In this document: piece after piece, positions 46,020-56,723 of the stretch
How positions within the stretch are numbered: the stretch's first letter is position 1
How the letters are laid out: every line of letters begins with the position of its first letter
NCBI GenBank assembly: GCA_016713985.1
Contig: JADJOD010000004.1
Location: 310,001-374,000 of the forward strand
Length of the DNA: 64,000 nt
Direction: 5' to 3'
Origin: Lewinellaceae bacterium
GTDB lineage: Bacteria; Bacteroidota; Bacteroidia; Chitinophagales; Saprospiraceae
The notes under the pieces: generated by a model
What the model saw: only the letters and a program-made list of their open reading frames with translations
Database searches by the model: none
What the model was told of the DNA's origin: nothing
Position numbers and translations under genes: made by a program

Positions 46020-48335
46020 TCAGAACTTGAAATTCCAGGTAATACTGGGCAGTATCGGAAAAAGAGACACTTGTTCGGCGTAGATCCGGGTGGGCCGGTC
46101 TCCCAGCGGCGTCTCCACGGTTTCGGCGTTGATATAAATAAAGTACGGATTGCGGCGATCGGTTGCGTTATAAACGGACAAGGTCAGGTCGTTTTCGGTG
46201 TACTTGCCTTTCCACTTCCACACGACACCCAGGTCGGCGCGCATATACGCCGGGTAGCGGTAGGTATTGCGGTCGCCGTAGATCGGCACCAGCGCCTGTG
46301 TCTGCCCGCCGGGAATATCCTGAAAACTGAACCGCCCGGAAGGCAGCCAGGCCACATAACCCGAGGTATAGACCCATGTAGCCGTGATCTGCCAGCGTTT
46401 GCTGAGGTTCCAGAGCGCGACGATGCTCAGGTTGTGGCGGGTGTCGAAGCGGGGCAAAAATTCTTCCCCGCGGTTGATATCGGGAAAATCGCTGCGTTTC
46501 GTCCAGGCGAGTGTATACCCGATCCAGCCCGTTAGTTTGCCTTCTTTTTTTTCGATTTCGAGTTCCAGCGGGCTGAATGCATACCCGCGCCCGATGGTCA
46601 GTTCATCTTCGAGGTTGCTGTTGCCGAATACTTCGGCGCCGTCTTTAAAGTCTAATTGATTTTGGAGCCATTTGTACCACGCTTCCCACGTAATCAGCAG
46701 GTTATCGCCGAGCAGGTAGGAGGTCCCGATCGCCACCTGGTCGCTGATTTCGGGTTTGATACCTTCCGTGCTGGGATACCAGATATCGGTCGGGAGCGAG
46801 AGGCCGCTGCTGGCCAGCAGGTGCACGTATTGGTTCATACGTGTGTAGGAGCCTTTGACGGACCATTTGTTGTTGATGGCAAAATTGGCGGCCGCGCGTG
46901 GCTCGAAGCGGGCATAAAAAGACGGATTGTTTTGCCAGGCCGATATCCTGGCGCCGTAACTGAGTTTGAAACGGTCGGTCACCGCCCATTCGTCGTTGGC
47001 GTACAGGCCGTATTCCATGCCGTCGAAGGTTTGGCCGGCTTCAAATTTCACCTCTCCGTCGTCGCTGCCGGCTTTCAGGCGGCCGACGACGAAGTCGTGG
47101 TACGTCGCATTCGCTCCAAAACGAACGGTGTGGTTGTTGGACGGCTGGTAGTAAAAGTCCACTTTTGTATTGACGTCGTTGACATTGGAACCCAGACTGA
47201 AAGAAAAACCTTGCAAAATGTTGCGAATGCGGTAGCGGTAGTCGGAGTAGGTAAAGGTCGTGTTTGCAAATAATTTGGGGCCAAAAACGTGGTTCCAGCG
47301 GGCCGTACCGGTTGTATTGCCCCAATCGAACAGAAAATTGAAGGTTTCGTCCTTGAATTTAAATACGTCGCGGCCGAAATAACCGCTCAGGTACAGCCGG
47401 TCTTTTTCGGAAAGGGTAAAATTGACCTTGGTATTGAGGTCGTAGAAATAATAATCCGGAATGGGATTGTAGTCGGGGGTGTTTTCGTTGGATTTATTAA
47501 TGCCCCGTGTGATGAGGTCGGCGTAGGTGCGGCGGCCACTCACAATAAAGGAAGACTTGTCCTTTTGAATCGGCCCTTCCAGCGTTAACCGGCTGGCAAT
47601 CAGGCCCAAACCGCCGGAGCCACTAAATTCCTGGTTGTTGCCTTCTTTCATCCGGACGTCGATCACGGAGGACAAACGGCCACCGTATTGTGCCGGAAAG
47701 CCGCCTTTGTAAACCTTGACGTCTTTCACCGCATCCGAGTTGAAGGTGCTGAAAAACCCGAACAGGTGGTTGGCGTTGTACACGACGGCCTCGTCCAGCA
47801 CAATCAGGTTCTGATCGGCTCCCCCACCCCGTACAAAGATACCCGTGGTGCCTTCCGAACCGGCCGTAATGCCGGGTTTGAGCTGCAATATTTTGATGAT
47901 ATCCACCTCGCCGAGCAGGGCCGGAAGCAATTTGGCCTCCTTGGTGCTGATGGTGGTGACCGACATCTCGGTGCTTTTCATTTTTTCTTCCAGCGAATTG
48001 GCTTTGATCACCACCTCCTCGATCACGTTATCCTCCGAACGAAGCGAGACGTTTAATTTGATCGGCCCGACCGGTTTTATTTTCCGGTAAGATGTCTGAT
48101 AGCCGATATAACTGAATCGCAGGGAAACCGAATCGTTACCTTCCGGCAGGGTAAAAGAAAAAAAGCCGTATTCATTGCTGATATTGCCTTTGCCGAGTCC
48201 GACGGCTTCCACGGTGGCCCCGATCAGGGTTTCTCCGTTCTGAGCGTCGCGGATGGTGCCGCTTACCGTAGCCGTATTTTGGGCGGACAGCAGCAGGGCG
48301 CAGCATAAAAAAAAGAAGGAAAGAAAGTATTTCAT
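46020..48335 (-). CDS. TonB-dependent receptor (DUF4249-associated)
   Basis: 771 residues, signal MKYFLSFFFLCCALLLSAQ. A regulatory-like beta-sandwich lies at about 22-105 (VSGTIRDAQNGETLIGATVE), then the plug (KLLPALLGEVDIIKILQLKP, GIFVRGGGADQNLIVLDEAV, PAQYGGRLSSVIDVRMKEG) and a 22-strand barrel ending in a C-terminal aromatic (SITWNFKF). It lacks the STN domain and has no sigma/FecR neighbours, unlike the receptor at 31153, so it is probably not a signalling receptor. Same plug style and same DUF4249 partner type, so the two loci are paralogous. Substrate unknown. Confidence 0.93.
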   Translation of the reverse strand: MKYFLSFFFLCCALLLSAQNTATVSGTIRDAQNGETLIGATVEAVGLGKGNISNEYGFFSFTLPEGNDSVSLRFSYIGYQTSYRKIKPVGPIKLNVSLRSEDNVIEEVVIKANSLEEKMKSTEMSVTTISTKEAKLLPALLGEVDIIKILQLKPGITAGSEGTTGIFVRGGGADQNLIVLDEAVVYNANHLFGFFSTFNSDAVKDVKVYKGGFPAQYGGRLSSVIDVRMKEGNNQEFSGSGGLGLIASRLTLEGPIQKDKSSFIVSGRRTYADLITRGINKSNENTPDYNPIPDYYFYDLNTKVNFTLSEKDRLYLSGYFGRDVFKFKDETFNFLFDWGNTTGTARWNHVFGPKLFANTTFTYSDYRYRIRNILQGFSFSLGSNVNDVNTKVDFYYQPSNNHTVRFGANATYHDFVVGRLKAGSDDGEVKFEAGQTFDGMEYGLYANDEWAVTDRFKLSYGARISAWQNNPSFYARFEPRAAANFAINNKWSVKGSYTRMNQYVHLLASSGLSLPTDIWYPSTEGIKPEISDQVAIGTSYLLGDNLLITWEAWYKWLQNQLDFKDGAEVFGNSNLEDELTIGRGYAFSPLELEIEKKEGKLTGWIGYTLAWTKRSDFPDINRGEEFLPRFDTRHNLSIVALWNLSKRWQITATWVYTSGYVAWLPSGRFSFQDIPGGQTQALVPIYGDRNTYRYPAYMRADLGVVWKWKGKYTENDLTLSVYNATDRRNPYFIYINAETVETPLGDRPTRIYAEQVSLFPILPSITWNFKF

Positions 48336-48878
48336 GTGTTGTTTTTGTTCGGATGCTTTATGGCCTCAAAACAGGCTTAAAAAAATTTTGTTCCGCAAAC
48401 CTCTCTTAATTAACATGTATAAGAAACAAGATTCGACAAACGGGTTGCCTCGCTCGATTTTTTAAATAAAAACTTAACTGTTCAATGTATCCGATTCTTG
48501 GCTTTTGTTTGGTAAAAGCATAAACGAAGTCAGGAAAACCAAATTTTTGAGAAGTGGGGTTTTTCAACGATTGGTTGGAATTCGTCAACGTATGGGTGAG
48601 GCGAACCGGTGCCAATTGCTGTGGGAGGAGTAGCGATGAGGTGACATCTTCGACGCAGGAGAAGGTGTCATCTCGTCGCAGGAGAAGGTGTCATCTCGTC
48701 GCAGGAGAAGGTGTCATCTCGTCGCTACTGCGTCGTTCCGAGATGTCACCCGCTCGTTCCTCCCGGATGACACCTCTTCACTTTCCAAAGCCGAAGCCCT
48801 CCGCCAGGCCATGCCTTGGTGCGAGGTGGTGTGGGAGGAGTAACGAACCGAGGCGCGCACACAAAAAGTTGCTGATAA
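48336..48878. other. Intergenic region with GATGACACC repeats
   Basis: A 543-bp gap upstream of the receptor gene. The part near 48400 is AT-rich and should hold the receptor promoter, though no TAnnTTTG box is clear. From 48600 it is filled with repeats: three 23-bp units at 48648-48716, inverted gatgtcaccc / gatgacacctc words, and gtgggaggagtarcga words at both ends (about 48616 and 48829). No gene recognised. Confidence 0.5.
48648..48716. repeat. Three tandem 23-bp units
   Basis: Unit tcgtcgcaggagaaggtgtc-atc, three copies (first starts tcgacg). Flanked by single inverted forms of gatgacacc words. Confidence 0.85.
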
Positions 48879-50474
48879 TCAGTAACTCACCGCCCGATAC
48901 GGCAAAGTATCGGCCATCCGGTAATATCTTGCCGGCAAGTCGCGGAAAGCGCGGGGCGGGATCATCAAAAAAGTGACCATCGAGTCGCGTGGCAAGGCAG
49001 CCGCGACACTATCCGGATTTTCAGCGATGGCAATGACCCGCAGCGAATCGGGTGATTCGAGCGCGGATAACTGTAAGGTTTCAAATGGCAAACCCCAGTA
49101 CATGAGCAGTTTTTTCCGGTCGGCTTGGCTTTCGCCGATAACGAGTTTGCGATTTTCAGAGACTGCTGTTTGGACCATCAAGTTGCGCACATAAGCCAGC
49201 CGGGCGGTGTAGGCATGGTGGGTGTTCCAGATACCGGCAAGCCTGAATACCAGAAGGATCAGCAGCGTCGCCGCCACAGTAGCACGAACTTCAGTTCGTG
49301 GAGTAAAAACACGAATTGAAGTCCGGGGAGTAAAAACACGAATTGAAGTCCGTGGAGTAAAAACACGAACTGAAGTCCGGGGAGTAAAAACTGAAGTCCG
49401 GGGAGTAAAAACACGAACTGAAGTTCGTGCTACGTCCAGGACCAACGGCACGATCAAAAACACCGCCAGCGCCTGGTAGTGGCTTTCCTGAATATACCAG
49501 CGGTCGTCGTTTAAAAAACGCTGCATAATAAGCAGGATGTAAAATACAGGAGCGCAGAAAACAAGTGCCGCTGGCCAATACTCCTTTTTCCACAGATAAA
49601 AACCAGTCACCAGTCCCCATAAAGGCAAGAAAAACAGGAAGTTATCATCCAGGTGGTTTAAAAAATCGCGCAAACTCTGCGATTGCAGCAATCGCCCGAC
49701 GGAAAAATGAAACTCGCGTACGTACTGACCGGTCATGCCCCGGTCGTAAAAGTTCGGCTGGCGGAAAATGTATTTGGAGCAAAAGATGAGGGCGAACAAA
49801 ACGGCGGCAAATACGAGGGATTTTTTGGTCATTTTACCCGCCGTAGCCGAAGGTGAAGGAGGGTCCACGAACCAAAACCAGCACCACATAAACCCCAGCG
49901 GAAAAAAAACGAGCGGGTGGTAATAAATAACCGTGGCTGCCAGCGCCACACTGATCACCCAATCCCGAAGTTTAAAATTGGCCCAGTCCCCCTTGCGCAG
50001 CCACCAACTCCACATCACAAACAGGAGTGAAACCGCCTGCAGCAATTCGTTTTGCATCCAGTAAAAGCAATCGCCGACCAATAATACATTGAACAAAAGA
50101 ATGGCCAGCGCGGCTTTTTTATCCTTAAACCCGTGCAGGCAAATACTGAATAACGCCCAGTGGAACAATACGATAGATAAGGAATACAGGATGAGTACCC
50201 ACTGGAGTGAAGCCCCGGCCCATACCGCTGCCAGGGGCAACAACTGCACCGCTGCCGCGCCGTAACGTTCCACCATAATGGCCGGTTCGCCCGTGGCAAT
50301 AAACAGGTAACTTTGAAACGCCGCATCGAGTATAAGGGTACGTTCCTGCCAGAACCAGATCGCCATCACGGACAGCGCGGCAAAAGTCGCGTGCCCGATA
50401 ATTTGAGTATATAATGTGTGCCGGGTTATTTTTGCGTTCACCTTTGCGAATTTTACGGCCAAAAGTAACGCCAT
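48879..50474 (-). CDS. Polytopic membrane protein carrying two different in-frame repeat insertions
   Basis: 531 residues with about ten membrane segments (for example AALSVMAIWFW, WVLILYSLSIVLFHWALFS, FLFFLPLWGLVTGFYLW, FLIVPLVLDV, VAATLLILLVFRLAGIW) and a soluble C-terminal part. The general look is of a GT-C-like or sugar-lipid membrane protein, but no catalytic motif is certain. Two insertions stand out. PPSPSATAGK comes from a 29-bp element at 49836-49864. The array RTSVRVFTPRTSVFTPRTSV... between the last two helices comes from five to six GAACTTCAGTTC-type units at 49280-49437; units step by 27 bp (one by 18 bp), so the frame is kept. Divergent from prmA, only 30 bp between start codons. 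Confidence 0.75.
   Translation of the reverse strand: MALLLAVKFAKVNAKITRHTLYTQIIGHATFAALSVMAIWFWQERTLILDAAFQSYLFIATGEPAIMVERYGAAAVQLLPLAAVWAGASLQWVLILYSLSIVLFHWALFSICLHGFKDKKAALAILLFNVLLVGDCFYWMQNELLQAVSLLFVMWSWWLRKGDWANFKLRDWVISVALAATVIYYHPLVFFPLGFMWCWFWFVDPPSPSATAGKMTKKSLVFAAVLFALIFCSKYIFRQPNFYDRGMTGQYVREFHFSVGRLLQSQSLRDFLNHLDDNFLFFLPLWGLVTGFYLWKKEYWPAALVFCAPVFYILLIMQRFLNDDRWYIQESHYQALAVFLIVPLVLDVARTSVRVFTPRTSVFTPRTSVRVFTPRTSIRVFTPRTSIRVFTPRTEVRATVAATLLILLVFRLAGIWNTHHAYTARLAYVRNLMVQTAVSENRKLVIGESQADRKKLLMYWGLPFETLQLSALESPDSLRVIAIAENPDSVAAALPRDSMVTFLMIPPRAFRDLPARYYRMADTLPYRAVSY
49280..49437. repeat. In-frame palindromic array inside the membrane-protein gene
   Basis: Begins gtagcacgaacttcagttcg and ends cgaactgaagttcgtgctac, the same ends as the noncoding array at 42781. 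Inner units cacgaattgaagtccggggagtaaaaa are 27 bp; one shortened unit is 18 bp. Confidence 0.9.
49836..49864. repeat. 29-bp element encoding PPSPSATAG (second host gene)
   Basis: acccgccgtagccgaaggtg followed by aaggagggt; 28 of 29 bases match the reverse complement of 16678-16706. Confidence 0.82.
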
Positions 50475-50504
50475 TCACTCTCACCTCTCTCACCCTCTCA
50501 CTCC

Positions 50505-51329
50505 TTGGACTACTGGAAATACCATCTCCGCGCCAACCCCGAAACCGCAGATATACTCGTCGCCTATCTCGCCGACAGCCCTTTCGACACGTTTGAAGCA
50601 ACGGATGAGGGAATAAATGCCTATGCACCCGCCACCTCCGCGCAGGAGGAAATTGGCGCACAACTCGACCTGCTTCGGCAACAATTCAATTTTTCCTGGG
50701 AAAAAACGCTGCTTCCCGCCCAAAACTGGAATGAAATCTGGGAAAGCAACTTCCCGCCGGTGATCGTCGGCGACTTTTGCGCCGTACGCGCCGATTTTCA
50801 CGACCCGTTGCCGGGGGTGAAACACGAACTGCTCATCAACCCGAAAATGGCTTTTGGAACCGGGCACCACGAAACCACCTGGCAGTGCATCGCCGCCATG
50901 GAACATTTGCCGCTGGCCGGCGCAAAGGTGCTGGACTACGGGTGTGGCACGGGAGTGTTGGCCATTTTAGCCTCCAAACTCGGCGCTGCGGAAGTGGAAG
51001 CCGTCGATATCGAGGAAGAATCGTACCGAAATACCTCGGAAAACAGCGCCGCCAACGGCGTTTCCAACGTAACCGCCCGATGCGGCACGCTCAACGCCGT
51101 ACAGGGGTACGGTTTCGACGGCATCTTAGCCAATATTAACCGCAACGTGATCCTCGATTCGATACCCACACTCGAAGGCCTGCTCAAACCCGGCGCCTGG
51201 CTGCTCGTTTCGGGTATTCTGCTGAATGACGAACAGGTGGTGACGGATGCGGCCGTAAAGGCGGGTTTTGAAAAAACGAGCAGAACCGAGCGCGGCAACT
51301 GGCTTTGTATCCGGTATCAAAAAGGCTGA
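50505..51329 (+). CDS. prmA: Ribosomal protein L11 methyltransferase PrmA
   Basis: 274 residues from a TTG at 50505 (MDYWKYHLRANPETADILVA). Trimethylates ribosomal protein L11 using SAM. The C-terminal methyltransferase domain has the family motif INPKMAFGTGHHETT, SAM motif LDYGCGTGVLAILASKLGA, then AVDIEEESYRNTSENSAANG and the ANINRNVIL substrate loop. The start is preceded directly by a C/T-rich stretch (ctcacctctctcaccctctc at about 50480-50500). A CACCTTTG box at 50439-50446 lies within the first codons of the divergent membrane protein. Confidence 0.94.
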   Translation: MDYWKYHLRANPETADILVAYLADSPFDTFEATDEGINAYAPATSAQEEIGAQLDLLRQQFNFSWEKTLLPAQNWNEIWESNFPPVIVGDFCAVRADFHDPLPGVKHELLINPKMAFGTGHHETTWQCIAAMEHLPLAGAKVLDYGCGTGVLAILASKLGAAEVEAVDIEEESYRNTSENSAANGVSNVTARCGTLNAVQGYGFDGILANINRNVILDSIPTLEGLLKPGAWLLVSGILLNDEQVVTDAAVKAGFEKTSRTERGNWLCIRYQKG

Positions 51330-51516
51330 ACCTTCCTGTTGGCCCGCTTGTACCATTTCCCGACTTTTGGCGTTAAAAAGGAAGCGACGCGCGTAACCCG
51401 GCAGGTTTAGTGCGTTTGTAAACCGTCGCCGGCCGGCCTGCGACGCCCGATTGATACAACTGCCGCCATTTTATTCCGATAACGCTTTGAATAAGAATCA
51501 TTTAACGGTTTCAACG

Positions 51517-54500
51517 ATGAATCGTAATTATTACTCCGCTTTCTTCCGCACCCTGCTTTTCCTGTTGGTATTCTTCGGACTCCAACTGCCCGCCGCCTTG
51601 TTTGCACAAGCGCCCGGACTGGCCAAATTTCCCGACAACCCCAATGAATTTGTGGACAAACTCGGTGAATTTATGACCGCTTCCAAACGCCCCGACATGG
51701 AGGAGGCCTTTTCCGTTTTTAAGAAAAAATACAAATCAGGGCAGTTCAGCGAGTCGGACGTCAAACGGGTAGTACTTGTGTCCAATCTGCTGGCCGACCA
51801 AAAACTCTCGCCCTACCCCTACTTCAAGGACTATATCAACGCCGTGTCCGCCGCCAAAAGTGACCCGGACACCTCACTGTTTAGCCGCTGGCACGGACTG
51901 GCCGAACAATCGATCGGAAGTATTGAAAAAGGCCGTACCAAACCCATCCGCCAGTTTCTCGAATTTTCCGTGGATTTTCTGGAGCATCGGTCCCTGAAAA
52001 CCGGTGAAGGCGGCTCCGTGACCTGGAAAATCAAAGGTGGCAAATTTCATTTTGAATACGCCGGCACCCAGCCGCAACTGCGTTGTGAGGATATCAGCCT
52101 GATCGGCGTGCGCAAACAGGATTCCATCGCCGTCACCAAAACCTCGGGGGTTTATTTGCCGTACGACAACCTCTGGCGGGGGCAGGGAGGAAAGGTTACC
52201 TGGGGCGAAACGGGCCTCGATTCAACCGTTTACGCCGAATTGACCAACTACAAGGTGGAGGCCGTCAAACCGCTTTTTCAGTGTGATACGGCCTATCTCA
52301 TCTATCCGCTTTATTTCCCCGGGAAAAAAATAGTCGGGAAATTAGAGCACAATATCGTGGTGGACAACAAAGGTTCGTCGCAATACCCGCGTTTTGAATC
52401 TTTTGATAAAAAACTGAAAATCACCAAGATCGGTGAAGGTATCGAATACCTCGGCGGGTTCCGCCTGTCCGGAAGTTCGTTATACGGTTACGGTTCGGGC
52501 AACGAACCCGCCCAGGTAACCGTGTATAACAAAAAACGCCAGCGTTCCTTCTACGGCACCGGGCCCTTGTTTATCATCAAACGCGAGCAGAATATCGTGG
52601 CGGAAGGGGTAAATGCCAAGTTATTTATGGATCAGGACAGCTTGTTCCACCCCGCCGCCGATTTCCGCCTCGACATCCCCAACCAGATCATCAGCCTCAC
52701 GCGGGGCGACAAGGGTTCGGAACGGAACCCCTTCTTTTCGTCGTTTTACAACATGAACCTCAATACCGACCGGATCGCCTGGCACCTAAACCAGGACTCT
52801 CTGGAGATCGGCGCCCGCGCTGGAACGGCCAAGGGGGTGGAGCAAAAAGTAGCGTTTGAAAGCAGCAACCACTTCGACATGGCGGTGTACAACCGCATGC
52901 AACACATCGCCAGCCAAAACCCGATTTCCACCCTGTACGTCACCTGGCTGGAAAGCGACCAGGACAAGGAGGACAACGGCCGGATTGTGACCGACAACAC
53001 GTTTGCACAACGCATGAACCCCAAATTCGACTATTCCAGTATTCAAACGCTGCTGGCCGAAATGGTGCGCGACGGGTTTATCAACTATTATTTCGATCGC
53101 CACGAGATCGAGTTGCGCGATAAACTGATCCACTATGCCCTCGCCAGCCAGGGGAAACGCGACTTTGACGCCATCAATATCGAATCCACCAGTTCGACGG
53201 CCAACGCCCAACTCAATCTCAAGACCAAGGAAACGGAGGTCCACGACGTAAAAAAGATTGAACTCAGCAGCCGGCAAAAAGTGGCGATCGTGCCGTCCAG
53301 CAATGAATTCACCCTGCTCAAAAACCGCGATATGCGGCTGGGTGGCCGCCTGTTTGCCGGCCTGGTGTTGTTTGAAGGCAAGGACATGTTGTTCAACTAC
53401 GAAAAATTCCAGATCGGCTTCGATTCCGTGCGGCACATGGATTTTTATTTGCCGACCGGCGAATTGGACAAAAACGGGCAACCCATCGCCAATGCCATGA
53501 ACTCAACGGTGGAACTTGTGTCCGGCGTGCTGCTGGTGGATGCCCCCAACAACAAATCGGGCAAGGAAGACCTGGCCATGTTCCCCTCGCTTCAGGCCAA
53601 AAAACCTTCGTTTGTTTTTTACGACCGGCCCGAAACCCAACGCGGCGTGTACAAGCGCGACTCCTTTTATTTTAAACTGGACCCCTTCTCTTTCAACGGT
53701 TTGGACAGTTACACCAAAGAGCAACTCAAGTTCCGGGGAGAGATGTTCCCCGCCACCATTTTTCCTCCGTTTAAAGAAACCATCGTCGTTCGGGAAGAAG
53801 ACAAATCTTTTGGTTTTGTGCACAGAACACCTCCCGCAGGCTACCCGACTTATTCCAAAAAAGGCAATTATACGGGTGAACTCGACCTCAGCAACAAGGG
53901 TTTTCTTGGAAAAGGAAAACTCGAATACCTCACGGCCGATATCGAATCGGAGGATTTGATTTTCCGGCCCAAACAGACGACCGGAACGGCAAAAAAATTC
54001 TTCATGGAAGAAGACCGGACCGGCGCCGTAAAAGTGCCGCAGGCAAAAGGTGAAAACGTGTCGGTGAACTGGCTCCCGTTCAAAGATTCCATGTATGTGG
54101 AAAGTAAGGCCAAAGACTTCGAATTGTTCAAAGCCTCCGGCTACTCGCACAAAGGCACCCTGATCCTTACACCTTCGGGTTTGAAAGGCCGGGGTGTATT
54201 CGAATGGGGCGAAGGCAAACTGACTTCCAAACTCATTTCCTACGGCCCTTTCCAGGCCAGTGCCGATACCGCCGACCTCGAAATCAAATCATTAGACGGC
54301 AAAGGTATCGCCTTCGACTCGCGCAACATCGACGGCGAACTCGACTTCGACGCCCAAAAAGCGCAGTTTAAAGCCAACTCGGAAAGCGCAAACACCACCC
54401 TGCCACTCGACCAATACCGCACTTCCATGAACGAATTCAACTGGAATATGCGGAAAAAAACCATCGAATTCCAGTCCGACCCGAACAAACCGGGCAACTT

Positions 54501-56070
54501 CGTATCCATCGACCCCGACCAGGATACCTTGTCGTTCAACGGTAAAACCGCTTTTTACGACATGAATACCAACTACCTGAATATCGGGGGGGTAAAAGTG
54601 ATCAAGTCTGCCGACGCCTATGTTTATCCCGACACGGCCGACATCATCATCGAGCCGGGTGGTAAGATGAAACAATTGGCCAATGCCCGCATCGTGGCCG
54701 ACACCGTCAATAAGTACCACACCATCAACCGGGCCACGGTCGACATCCTCGGCAAAAAGCTGTATAAAGCCACCGGTTTTTACGAATACAACATCTTCGG
54801 CTACAACCAGGAAGTGTTTTTTAACAACATCGTGGGTGAACGGCGCGGCGGCGGCACCATGTCCACCAAAAACGTACTGACCTCCGCAAGTGGCGACATC
54901 ACGCCGGAAGACAGTTTTCACATGGATGTGCGCACCCTCTTTAAAGGAAAAATTATCCTGAAAGCCAACCAGCGCAACCTGCGTTTTGAAGGTTACGCCA
55001 AAATAGAAGCCGATAAACTGCCGAACAGACACTGGTTCAGCATTTATTCCGAGGTGGACCGCACCGACCCGATCATCCGGATCGCCAACGCCAAAAACGA
55101 AGAAGGCGACCCGCTTGTCACGGGGTTTTACCTGTCCCGCGAAGTTGGCGAGATGTATCCGCGGATCCTGTTGCCCGCTTATGCACGTGTCGACCGCGCG
55201 ATCCTGAACTGCACCGGCGTGTTTAAATACGACGCAAAAAGCGACCGGTTTACCTACGGCGACTCCGCCAAAGTGGCGGGCGTCACCCTGCGGGGGCCCA
55301 AGATGACGTTCGACAACCGCGTCGGCACCATTCAGGGGGAAGGATCGTTCAATATCGGGTCGGGCCTGAAATACATGAAGGTAACGGCGGCAGGCCGGAT
55401 CAAATCGGACTACAACAAACCCGACTCGGTGTTCCATACCGTCACGGCCGAACTGATGACCGGAATCGAATTCACCATCCCCAAGGTATTGCTCGAAATG
55501 ATGGTCAATGACATCAAAGCATCCAGTTTCGATGCCCAGCCGGCCATGTACAACACCAACCCGGGTTTTTTACCAACCCGCGGTGAGCGAGTTCGTCAGT
55601 GATGAAAAGACCGGCAGGAGGCGATGATCAACCTGCAAAACAACCTGTTTCCCTGCCGAAAAGGACAACAAATACACCATTTTGCTCGGCAGGCATCCCG
55701 TCATCTGGAACGACGAATATCAGTCCTTCCTCAGCCTGGAGGACAAAACCCGGTAATCGCCCTCAACGGCGAACTGTTCGGCAAAATGCTGACCGTTTAT
55801 GTAGAATACAAAATGCCGGGCAATGAAGACGACCGTTTTTATATCTATATCAAACCCTCGGCAGACCTGTGGTACTTCTTCGGCTACCAGTCCGGCGCCA
55901 TGAACGTGGTATCGGGCAGCACCCGGTTCAACGACGCGCTGGTTGGACTGAAATCAAAAGAAACCCAGATCAAAATGCCCGACGGTGAGACGTACGAGAT
56001 CGTTCCGGCCAATCCTTCGCTGGCCGATGCGTTTGTCAACCGCGTGAAGGCGGGGCGGAAGAAGGAGTAG
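51517..56070 (+). CDS. Giant secreted protein of unknown function, frameshifted at the 3' end
   Basis: About 1515 residues. Signal peptide from ATG 51517: MNRNYYSAFFRTLLFLLVFF ... PAALFAQ. The mature chain is beta-rich with repeated edge-to-edge elements (FESFDKKLKITKIGEGIEYL, GGFRLSGSSLYGYGSGNEP, SASGDITPEDSFHMDVRTLFKGKIILKANQ), reminiscent of large periplasmic or outer-membrane associated beta-sheet proteins. I know of no named family. The frame is clean for 4 kb and then five homopolymer lesions occur in 200 bp (55566-55571, about 55617, 55651, 55661, 55747). Repairing them gives NPGFYQPAVSEFVSDEKTG, REAMINLQNNLFSLPKKDNK, LEDKNPVIALNGELFG and the final frame ending KAGRKKE. It lies downstream of prmA and upstream of the dehydrogenase genes, with no clear link to either. 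Confidence 0.7.
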
Positions 56071-56165
56071 GCATTTAAATAACAGGCGGCTTTGTGTGCA
56101 TTTTACAAAAACTACTATTCTTTTGCCGGAGAACTGTAAAATGCAGTCGCAAAACTGTAAACAAC

Positions 56166-56723
56166 ATGCAACGACGCGAAGCGCTCAAAAAAGCGACCCT
56201 GTTTATAGCCGGTATCGCCATTTCTCCTGAATTAATCGCCAAAGCGCTGGCCGACCCCTCCCCCACCCTCGCGCGGCAACCCGCCGACCGGCTCGCCCTG
56301 CTGGCAGAAATGGCCGACACCATTTTGCCCGATACGGATACGCCGGGAGCAAAAGCCGCCAAAGTCCATGAGTTTATTGCGGTGGTGGTGGAGGATTGCC
56401 TCTCGCCGGAACGCCGCGACGCCTTTTGGAATGGTCTGCAATTTACTGAACAACAATGTATTGCAACACAGGGCAAGTCATTCGTCGACTGCTCCCGGGA
56501 ACAACGGAACGCTTTTTTCCGGCAATTGCAGGCAGAAGCCAAATCGGCCCCAAATGACGCGGGCGAACCGTTTTGGTACCAACTCAAAGGCATCACGCTG
56601 CACGGCTATTTTACTTCCGAGATCGGGGCGACACAAGCCCTGAATTACGACCCCATTCCCGGCGGCTGGATACCGGATATGATCATTGATGACAACACAA
56701 AGGCGTGGACGCCGGTGTTTTAG
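56166..56723 (+). CDS. Gluconate 2-dehydrogenase subunit 3 family protein
   Basis: 185 residues from ATG 56166. The N-terminus MQRREALKKATLFIAGIAIS has a twin-arginine-like RR followed by a hydrophobic stretch, as in other small subunits of periplasmic FAD dehydrogenases. The fold signature is AEMADTILPDTDTPGAKAAKV ... FFRQLQAEAKSAPNDAGEP and the C-terminal YDPIPGGWIPDM. Such subunits escort and stabilise the GMC catalytic subunit, whose gene starts 47 bp downstream; cytochrome c follows. Together they fit a gluconate/fructose/glucoside-type dehydrogenase complex that passes electrons to the respiratory chain. Confidence 0.88.
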   Translation: MQRREALKKATLFIAGIAISPELIAKALADPSPTLARQPADRLALLAEMADTILPDTDTPGAKAAKVHEFIAVVVEDCLSPERRDAFWNGLQFTEQQCIATQGKSFVDCSREQRNAFFRQLQAEAKSAPNDAGEPFWYQLKGITLHGYFTSEIGATQALNYDPIPGGWIPDMIIDDNTKAWTPVF

